Shown piece by piece: positions 7,401 through 11,837 of a stretch of 11,837 nt of DNA. The first letter of the stretch is position 1; the number at the start of each line of letters is the position of its first letter. Both the position numbers and the translations under genes were made by a program. This DNA is from Desulfobacterales bacterium (GTDB taxonomy: Bacteria; Desulfobacterota; DSM-4660; Desulfatiglandales; Desulfatiglandaceae), in contig JAIOSR010000195.1 in the NCBI GenBank assembly GCA_021107495.1, positions 1 through 11,837 on the forward strand, written 5' to 3'. The notes beneath the pieces are model-generated. The model saw nothing but the letters and a program-made list of their open reading frames with translations, did not search any database and was not told the origin of the DNA.

Positions 7401-7463
7401 CTCTACGCTTGAGCTCACCGCGCCGCTACTTTTTGCGGCTCCGAATCCAGCGGCTTGTTAGAG
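7401..7463 (-). repeat. attC site of cassette 1, degenerate right core
   Basis: Read on the - strand, this 63 bp site begins with the core CTCTAAC (7463-7457), has a central GCCGC/GCGGC hairpin, and ends in CTCAAGCGTAGAG. The shape is that of a short attC, close to the aadA-type ending CTCAAGCGTTAGA. One T is missing from the terminal GTTRRRY core (GCGTAGAG instead of GCGTTAGAG), so this site may be a poor recombination substrate. It follows the ASCH gene by 27 bases, the usual position for its cassette attC. Confidence 0.75.
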
Positions 7464-7490
7464 GTATTCAAATTCGATCCGGGTAACCGG

Positions 7491-7802
7491 TTAGAGTACC
7501 CCGTATTTTGGTTTCATTTCATCAATAAAAAACTTGATAAACTCTTGACGACTCATATTCGGGAAGCCTTCTTTTACGACATCATCGTCAGTTATTTGAT
7601 TGAGCCGTTCTCTCCTGGCAGCCACTACGCGGATTAGACCAAGACGCTCTATTTTTTCACCGGGTTTAATCCCCATACATTTTTTGCAACCCATTAAAAC
7701 GTCACCGGGTTTTAAAAACTTCCAACCAGTTCGGCGGGTGACTGTTTTTGTGCGATTGATAAATTGATCAGTCGTAAGTGCAAAACTTATATTTCTTGGC
7801 AA
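7491..7802 (-). CDS. ASCH-domain protein (integron cassette 1)
   Basis: The predicted 103-residue protein looks like a small ASCH-domain protein. ASCH domains are PUA-like beta barrels, thought to bind RNA or nucleotides. The family-like features are the opening ISFALTTDQF, the TVTRR motif, WKFLKPGDVLMGC, the strand IERLGLIRVV and the closing segment EGFPNMSRQEFIKFFIDEM. The frame stays open further upstream, but that part merely translates the neighbouring attC, so I set the start at TTG 7802. AAAGG lies ten bases before it and belongs to the cassette's own recombination core GTTAAAGG. An ATT three codons earlier is an alternative. The role is unknown. It would be co-transcribed with the cassettes to its right if a distal promoter is active. 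Confidence 0.7.
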   Translation of the reverse strand: MPRNISFALTTDQFINRTKTVTRRTGWKFLKPGDVLMGCKKCMGIKPGEKIERLGLIRVVAARRERLNQITDDDVVKEGFPNMSRQEFIKFFIDEMKPKYGVL

Positions 7803-7813
7803 TGTCTGAATAC

Positions 7814-7887
7814 CTTTAACGTGGTGCTGACCCTGCTGGGGTTGAGCGTCAGCGAAACCCCAGTCGGCGTCCAGCACATGGTTAGGG
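7814..7887 (-). repeat. attC site of cassette 2
   Basis: Read on the - strand, the site opens with CCCCTAAC, closes with ACGTTAAAG, and folds into a long imperfect hairpin. The outer arms GTGCTGGAC and GTCAGCAC pair with one unpaired G, the extrahelical base that marks attC strand polarity. The inner arms CTGGGGTT and AACCCCAG pair perfectly. At 74 bp it is within the attC range. It starts 28 bases after the stop of the 281-residue gene. The predicted cut is between G 7820 and T 7819. Confidence 0.9.
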
Positions 7888-7916
7888 GCTTTAATGCATA
7901 CACGCGCCCCCACATG

Positions 7917-8762
7917 CTATTTCATTTTTTTCTGGTCGAGACTTTGAAGAAGCTCAATCAGTAAAACCATTGCCCGCCGCAAGGTTGCCATCCATTCCTC
8001 CCTTGGAACATCTTTCTGCTTAGAACTTGACAATTCATTCGACAGATTTTCCCACCGATCTGCCATTGATTCAATTGCCCAGTCTGTGATTCCAGAATGT
8101 GCCGTTTGCCTCCCAATTGAGAGGATTTTGTCTCTATGGGACTTAGCAGGTTCCTGCTTAGGGCGCCGTCGTAGTATTGCAGCTACTGCGCTATTTATGC
8201 ATTCCCTCATGGGAATGAGAGAGGTTGAAGCGGAGCTTCCTTGCGTTACTGGCCTCTCAAAAGCAGCACAGGCAGCCTCCAGTAAATCGGCCGGACTTTT
8301 TCTTCCGGGTGCTGAAGTTGATAGTCCGAATTCATGGAGGAGTTCCGATGCCTTTGATTTCTCGACCAGTCTGTCAATAACATGTCCAAGATTGATTGCT
8401 GCTGTTCGAGCTTCCGCTCTCCTGTCTGGTAAAGCAAACTGAACGAAATGATCTGGGTTAACAAAGTCCAACATGCAAGATGTGGCTGTACTAGCTGAAG
8501 ATGAGGCTACATCAATATTTATCTGTTTCAAATCACGACTTATTCCGTCTAAATGTTGGTTTAAATAACTCCAAGATCTGATTTGTGGTTGCCAATTAAT
8601 ATTGGTGGATGAAACACAACTTACAGCACTCTCGCTTGCATCAGCGAGGTCGCTAACATACTGTCCGTATTCCCCTATTTTACTGGCTCGCTTAACTACA
8701 GAGCTGCTCTTACCACGGATTTCTTTGATAAGGTTAAGCAAGTCATCTTTTGGGTCTTTCAT
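7917..8762 (-). CDS. Hypothetical protein, 281 residues (integron cassette 2)
   Basis: I do not recognise the family. The protein is soluble, without signal peptide or membrane segment, and reads as mostly helical. The N-terminal third has a heptad-like charged start (KDDLLNLIKEIRGKSSSVVKR). A Ser/Ala-rich middle follows (INIDVASSSASTATSCMLDF), then ADLLEAACAAFERP, a conserved-looking LIPMRECINSAVAAILRRRP with the basic KSHRDKILSIGRQ, and a closing helix RRAMVLLIELLQSL. The start ATG 8762 has a good ribosome site, GGAG, six bases upstream. The gene fills a clean cassette of about 992 bp (8811 to 7820), bounded by the cores GTTAGGGG and, on its attC, CCCCTAAC, which are exact inverse complements. 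It probably depends on readthrough from an upstream promoter. Confidence 0.75.
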   Translation of the reverse strand: MKDPKDDLLNLIKEIRGKSSSVVKRASKIGEYGQYVSDLADASESAVSCVSSTNINWQPQIRSWSYLNQHLDGISRDLKQINIDVASSSASTATSCMLDFVNPDHFVQFALPDRRAEARTAAINLGHVIDRLVEKSKASELLHEFGLSTSAPGRKSPADLLEAACAAFERPVTQGSSASTSLIPMRECINSAVAAILRRRPKQEPAKSHRDKILSIGRQTAHSGITDWAIESMADRWENLSNELSSSKQKDVPREEWMATLRRAMVLLIELLQSLDQKKMK

Positions 8763-8805
8763 AATGATCTCCGAATGATTTTAGGACTATGATATGATTT
8801 GATCC

Positions 8806-8869
8806 CCCTAACGCGCTGCTCAGGGGTGGCGCGGTTTTTGCGCCATCCCTTGCAGCAGGGATGTTGTGC
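8806..8869 (-). repeat. attC site of cassette 3
   Basis: On the - strand the site opens with GCACAAC and closes with GCGTTAGGG. Between them the arms CTGC and GCAG, and GGATGGCGC and GCGCCACCC, build a strong hairpin with a central GGTTTTT/AAAAACC loop. Length is 64 bp. It begins nine bases after the stop of the Mrr-like gene. The predicted cut is between G 8812 and T 8811. Confidence 0.88.
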
Positions 8870-8878
8870 AATTTATTC

Positions 8879-9862
8879 TCACGTATTATCCCCATCATCC
8901 TTCAGTGGGGTAGAATGAAAAGTAATAGTGGCTCCTTCAGGTACGAAATCACCGGCTCTTGGAGCCAAAAGTTCAAATCTGTATTTTTTTCCTAAAATAC
9001 TTACATCAGCAGTGGCCAATTCTGCAATAGAGCTACTGGACCCCTCCTCTTTATATCTCGCTAGCTTGAATGGGAACTCTTCATTATCAAAATAAAGTTC
9101 GGCTTCTAACCCTACTTTCCCAATTTGACGAACTTGCCCATCTTTGTCTTTGAGAAAAATTGGTTGATCGTACTTCCCATTAAATAATAATTTTGTTCGA
9201 ATACGGCTTCCATCATACGGTATGTTTTGAAATGGTTTTTCTCCATAAATATTCACAATTTTATTTATCAGCTCTGGTAGTGAAAGCAGTGGATTGCCGT
9301 CTTTGTCTAAAATGATTTTAAGCGATTTATTCTTCTTTAATTCCTCAAGACTTTCTGTAGATATTTCGATGACTTTATTTTTCATCCCTTTTTCAAAAAT
9401 GATTATAATAGGCTTATCATACTTTCGTGATAAGACACTGATAGTTCTACATTGCAACCAACTACTCCAGTCTGCTTCCTGGGCTTCTTCATATGATAAA
9501 GTTCTAATGGCTAATTGTTTTGCTTTTGTAATAGCGGTTTTAGTAAATCCGGATTTTGAGACAAGGAAAGCCGCGTCAGCCTTTACAGAACGTTGTTTAC
9601 CGAATATTTCTTCAACATAACGAACTCCAATTGGCCTACTTCGGTCGCGTACCTCAACTATACCGAAAAAATGGGTTGGTCCATCTGATAATCGAATTGT
9701 TATATCAATTTGCCTTAATTTGTCAGTATCAACGTCTTTAAGCTTTTCGTTGACTCCAATTTCAGCTCTATCATGCACACTTTTTTGAATCCGGGCTATT
9801 AACCTTTCAAAACTTTTCCCTGTTTTTCGGGCTTTTCTTTTTTTAGCGCTGTCAGGTTTCAT
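8879..9862 (-). CDS. Mrr-like PD-(D/E)XK nuclease (integron cassette 3)
   Basis: The first 130 residues of this 327-residue protein resemble Mrr/restriction-endonuclease domains of the PD-(D/E)XK fold. There is a helix GKSFERLIARIQ with E19, a strand RQIDITI with D53, and IVEVRDR with E70 and R72, where most relatives have lysine. The hallmark VSKSGFTKTAITKA (101-114) follows, the 'lvS..GFt..A' signature of the Mrr group. The rest (about 150-320) has no family I can name; it seems rich in beta strands and charged. The natural role could be cleavage of foreign or modified DNA, but the E-x-R change leaves catalysis open. ATG 9862 is used; the ribosome site is weak. The gene fills cassette 3 (9902 to 8812), whose start GTTGTGC matches the GCACAAC opening of its attC. 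Confidence 0.72.
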   Translation of the reverse strand: MKPDSAKKRKARKTGKSFERLIARIQKSVHDRAEIGVNEKLKDVDTDKLRQIDITIRLSDGPTHFFGIVEVRDRSRPIGVRYVEEIFGKQRSVKADAAFLVSKSGFTKTAITKAKQLAIRTLSYEEAQEADWSSWLQCRTISVLSRKYDKPIIIIFEKGMKNKVIEISTESLEELKKNKSLKIILDKDGNPLLSLPELINKIVNIYGEKPFQNIPYDGSRIRTKLLFNGKYDQPIFLKDKDGQVRQIGKVGLEAELYFDNEEFPFKLARYKEEGSSSSIAELATADVSILGKKYRFELLAPRAGDFVPEGATITFHSTPLKDDGDNT

Positions 9863-9896
9863 TAAATTTAAAAGGCCTCGCTAATTTTATTTTAAG

Positions 9897-9959
9897 GCAC
9901 AACGGGCTGCTCACAGGCCGCGAGGTACGAGCGGTCATTGTGAAGCAGCATTGTTAGAA
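9897..9959 (-). repeat. attC site of cassette 4
   Basis: On the - strand the site opens with TTCTAAC and closes with CCGTTGTGC. The arms GCTGCTTCACA and TGTGAGCAGC pair with one unpaired T, again the extrahelical base of attC, and the inner GACCGC/GCGGCC arms close a short loop. Length is 63 bp. It lies about 30 bases after the reconstructed stop of the interrupted membrane-protein gene, which supports that gene being cassette 4. The predicted cut is between G 9903 and T 9902. Confidence 0.9.
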
Positions 9960-10069
9960 AACACGTTGTAAAAAAGTATAATTATTTTTTTATACAAACA
10001 TCTTGCTGACTCGATCTGAGCAGCCATGTGCCGTCAATAATAGGAAAAAGGTTAGAATCATAAAATATA

Positions 10070-10077
10070 TTAATTTT
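10070..10077. repeat. Target-site duplication, left copy
   Basis: TTAATTTT directly abuts the left end of the insertion sequence and matches TTAATTTA on the right in 7 of 8 bases. Eight-base duplications are usual for the IS1595 family. Confidence 0.6.
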
Positions 10078-10785
10078 GGGGCTGTCCTAGATAATGAAAA
10101 TTATTTAGTATAGCGCCATGAGAAAAAGTAGACTTAATAGAAACAAACAAAATAGGCTTATTGAACATTTTGTAGCTGGGACAACTGCACGTACGGCATC
10201 CGTACTCGTCGGTGTAAATAAGTCTACAGCTTCATATTATTTTTATCGTCTCCGAGAACTCATTTATCAAGAGATTGAAGATATGACCTCTTTATCTGGT
10301 GAGATCGAAGTTGATGAAAGTTATTTTGGTGGCAGACGCAAAGGCAAAAGGGGCCGAGGTGCTGCCGGTAAAGTTCCTGTTTTTGGCCTTTTAAAGCGTG
10401 GTGGCAAGGTTTTCACAAAGATTATACCTGATGCAAAAGCCACTACTTTAATGCCGATAATGCAGGAAAAAATATTGCCAGATAGTGTTGTCTATACAGA
10501 CTCGTTACCCAGTTATAACGTGTTGGATATTTCTTGCTTTAAACACTTTCGGATAAACCATAGCGAACTGTTTGCTGATAGAAAAAATCATATTAACGGT
10601 ATCGAAAATTTTTGGAACCAGGCTAAACGCCACATGCGCAAATATAATGGTATTCCAAAAGAGCATTTTCACCTATATTTGAAAGAATGTGAGTGGCGAT
10701 TTAACAATCCAGATCCAAAACAACAATTAAACCAATTAAAACAATTAGTTAAAAAATATATGGGCTAATTATCTAGGACAGCCCC
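10078..10785 (+). mobile_element. IS1595-family insertion sequence, IS1016-like, 708 bp
   Basis: The element is bounded by perfect 18 bp inverted repeats, GGGGCTGTCCTAGATAAT at 10078-10095 and its complement at 10768-10785. It holds one transposase gene. Length and the GGGGCTGTCCTAGATAA-type ends fit the short IS1016 group of the IS1595 family. Flanking 8 bp copies (TTAATTTT / TTAATTTA) are its target duplication. It lies opposite to the cassette genes and has interrupted cassette 4. Intact ends and frame suggest a fairly recent insertion, though one target base has changed. Confidence 0.88.
10118..10768 (+). CDS. IS1595-family transposase (ISXO2-like DDE domain)
   Basis: The 216-residue transposase has a short N-terminal helix-turn-helix-like region (RLIEHFVAGTTARTASVLVGVNKSTASYYFYRLREL), then the ISXO2-like catalytic domain. 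The likely catalytic residues are D66 in EIEVDESYFGG, D128 in VVYTDSLPSYN, and E163 in HINGIENFWNQAKRHM. The basic GGRRKGKRGRG loop after the first D is typical. It lacks the long zinc-ribbon N-terminus of larger relatives, as expected for IS1016-type elements. The stop codon overlaps the first base of the right inverted repeat. No strong ribosome site precedes ATG 10118. The frame is intact, so the element may be active. Confidence 0.9.
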   Translation: MRKSRLNRNKQNRLIEHFVAGTTARTASVLVGVNKSTASYYFYRLRELIYQEIEDMTSLSGEIEVDESYFGGRRKGKRGRGAAGKVPVFGLLKRGGKVFTKIIPDAKATTLMPIMQEKILPDSVVYTDSLPSYNVLDISCFKHFRINHSELFADRKNHINGIENFWNQAKRHMRKYNGIPKEHFHLYLKECEWRFNNPDPKQQLNQLKQLVKKYMG

Positions 10786-10793
10786 TTAATTTA
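10786..10793. repeat. Target-site duplication, right copy
   Basis: TTAATTTA directly abuts the right end of the insertion sequence. In the cassette reading frame the shared codons TTA and AAA fall in the same phase in both copies. Confidence 0.6.
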
Positions 10794-11148
10794 TGACTTC
10801 TAATGAGTTTATAATGTAAGAATATAAATGACCCCCAATAAAGCACAACAAAATACTTAAACCATGATAGATCATAACATTGATAAATTAAACCAAGTAT
10901 GTCCAAATTTACCAGAACATTTGCAGGCCAAAAATCCATAATAAAAAATATGGAGACTACGATAAAGGCATAGAAAATAATCCAAAGGAATGAATATATA
11001 ATATCAGAAAATCTGAAATTAAAACTTGCCCAAGAAGAGAACCACCATAATGCAATAGTGAAAATGAAAGTTGATTTCTTATCCCCAAACTCAAGAAAAG
11101 TCATCGATTTTAAATTTAACTTCTCAGGTATTTTTATTAAATGCATTT

Positions 11149-11167
11149 TTCTAACAGTGTCAATAGA
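11149..11167 (-). other. Candidate attI core at the array head
   Basis: On the - strand TCTATTGACACTGTTAGAA combines a GTTRRRY core (GTTAGAA) with an inverted left box TCTATTGAC. This is the layout of the simple integrase-binding site of attI1 (CCTAAAAC, three bases, GTTAGGC). GTTAGAAAA (11155-11147) is the exact inverse complement of the opening core of cassette 4's attC (9953-9961), which marks this as the left edge of that cassette. It lies between the cassettes and the integrase remnant. A TTGACA on the - strand overlaps the left box (11158-11163), but no good -10 follows it. Confidence 0.6.
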
Positions 11168-11292
11168 TGGAAAAATTTGCTTGATATTATCCTTATAGCA
11201 CAGCAAATATTCCAGCTATGTTTATATTTAACATTCAAACATGGAAACTTTGCACTTAATTTTTCTACTATAGGCAATTATATCATTATGGC

Positions 11293-11522
11293 ATGGAAAA
11301 GGACAAGCCACAATTCAGAGCCGATCCCAGGTTAAGACTTCTGGATCAGGTAAGACAGGTCTGCGTTACCACCATTACGCCTATCGCACCGAGCAGACTT
11401 ATTGTGACTGGACCGTGCGATACGTAAAGTTCCATGGGGCAAAAAAGCACCCTCGTGAAATGGGAAAGGCCGAGATCGAAGCATTGTTGAGTCATCCCGC
11501 GACCCATGGGAGAGTCTCTGCC
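11293..11522 (+). pseudogene. intI: Integron integrase remnant (N-terminal part, frameshifted)
   Basis: Translation from ATG 11293 reads MEKDKPQFRADPRLRLLDQV then RQVC. It must shift by one lost base near 11364 to continue as RYHHYAYRTEQTYCDW, VRYVKFHGAKKHPREMGKAE and IEALLSHPATHGRVSA. This closely follows the N-terminal SAM-like domain of integron tyrosine recombinases ([24 protein letters not shown] and FIRFHGVRHP in IntI1). Homology stops near 11522; the whole catalytic domain with its R-H-R-Y residues and the integron-specific patch is absent. The gene starts beside the array and points away from it, the standard integron layout. It cannot encode an active integrase. A hydrophobic frame continues directly from it. 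Confidence 0.87.
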
Positions 11523-11738
11523 AGATCCCTGTCCAACATCACCTTTACACCTCGAATGAGATATATTCTGCTGGCGATACTTTCCACCGGTATAATATCA
11601 GTCATAATTGTCCTTTCGTTTTTTTCCATCGATAATACGTCCAATTTGCCTTTGATATTGCTTTTGGGAACGGACCAAGCTGTTTTTTTGTCGACATTCA
11701 AGGATATCATCCTAAAAACAGATGACCTGTGCGGTTAG
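11415..11738 (+). CDS. Chimeric open frame: integrase fragment fused to hydrophobic tail
   Basis: Starting from GTG 11415 an open frame of 107 codons carries about 36 residues of integrase origin, then an unrelated tail. The tail has one clear membrane segment (YILLAILSTGIISVIIVLSF) and a second moderately hydrophobic stretch (LPLILLLGTDQAVFLSTF). I recognise no family for the tail. It may be the fragment of another gene joined at the deletion that removed the integrase catalytic domain. Expression is doubtful because no ribosome site precedes GTG 11415; an internal ATG at 11557 could serve the tail alone. Confidence 0.3.
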   Translation: MRYVKFHGAKKHPREMGKAEIEALLSHPATHGRVSARSLSNITFTPRMRYILLAILSTGIISVIIVLSFFSIDNTSNLPLILLLGTDQAVFLSTFKDIILKTDDLCG

Positions 11739-11837
11739 ATGTAACTCAATCAAATTTATCATCTCGTAGGGTGGGTTGAGCGTTTTTTACCAATGAACCT
11801 TTAGACCAAATTTGCGATAAGCCTTGAATTCCCGGTC
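11739..11837. other. Sequence to window edge without a recognised gene
   Basis: The last 99 bases show no supported gene or structure. Whatever followed the integrase fragment may continue outside the window. Confidence 0.4.

Larger units (their letters stand above)
9990..11146 (-). pseudogene. Membrane-protein cassette gene split by an insertion sequence (cassette 4)
   Basis: The right part (11146 to 10786) encodes a hydrophobic protein that opens MHLIKIPEKLNLKSMTF, with membrane segments near STFIFTIALWWFSSWASF, IIYSFLWIIFYAFIVVSIFF and WFKYFVVLYWGSFIFL. The frame then runs into the insertion sequence and stops at 10769. Joining it to the left part (10070 to 9990) after removing the insertion and one target copy keeps the frame and adds a further hydrophobic stretch, IYFMILTFFLLLTAHGCSD, before TAA at 9990-9992. 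The ancestral product would have about 146 residues and four membrane segments. I recognise no family. ATG 11146 follows directly after the cassette core GTTAGAAAA; the upstream TTG at 11206 lies outside the cassette. The disrupted gene probably makes at best a protein truncated by its last helix. Confidence 0.72.

Noticed and set aside
7803..7913. N-terminal extension of the ASCH frame
   Set aside because: These codons translate the attC of the next cassette; the family domain begins only at about 7802.
8086..8442. 118-codon + strand frame opposite the 281-residue gene
   Set aside because: It lies fully inside a gene with a good ribosome site and cassette borders, and has no recognisable domain.
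11124..11163. Cassette promoter on the - strand starting from TTGACA at 11158-11163
   Set aside because: Seventeen to eighteen bases downstream only TTAATA/TAATAA is found, a poor -10, so the call is not supported.
10769..11206. 145-codon membrane-protein frame on the - strand taken as a complete gene
   Set aside because: Its last codons and stop lie inside the insertion sequence, and its first 20 codons lie outside the cassette. The real gene is the split one described under cassette 4.

Overview
The window suggests the chromosome of a deltaproteobacterium of the Desulfobacterales type. This rests on the gene order and protein style of the left part; no rRNA or other marker is present to confirm it. 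The left 5.4 kb is core chromosome on the + strand: the end of ftsQ, complete ftsA and ftsZ (the distal end of the division and cell wall cluster), then a B12-binding-type radical SAM protein.

From about 5.36 to 7.0 kb there is a two-gene type IV toxin-antitoxin operon of the AbiE family. Its start codons overlap as ATGA. It has its own consensus-like promoter and a TGGTACAA/TTGTACCA inverted repeat as candidate operator. A 51 bp ungapped imperfect direct repeat (37/51 identical) lies just before the operon and again about 180 bp after it.

From about 7.4 to 11.5 kb the window holds a decayed integron, the most interesting part. Three good attC recombination sites and one degenerate one lie on the - strand. 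They delimit four gene cassettes, all read right to left: an ASCH-domain protein, an unrecognised 281-residue protein, an Mrr-like PD-(D/E)XK nuclease, and a small membrane protein. The first 7 to 9 bases of three of the cassettes are the exact inverse complement of the first core of that cassette's own attC, as expected for true cassettes. Just beyond the last cassette, pointing away from the array as an integron integrase should, is the N-terminal part of an intI gene. It is broken by a one-base frameshift and truncated after roughly 77 codons. A candidate attI core sits between them. The array is therefore probably frozen unless an integrase is supplied in trans.

A 708 bp IS1595-family (IS1016-like) insertion sequence with 18 bp perfect inverted repeats has landed in the membrane-protein cassette. 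Removing it and one target copy restores a single open frame that ends just before that cassette's attC.

Together the right half is an accessory region next to the division genes: a toxin-antitoxin operon followed by a small, immobilised cassette array with one likely nuclease and two proteins of unknown role. A defence function is possible but is inference. No tRNA, rRNA or CRISPR array was seen.
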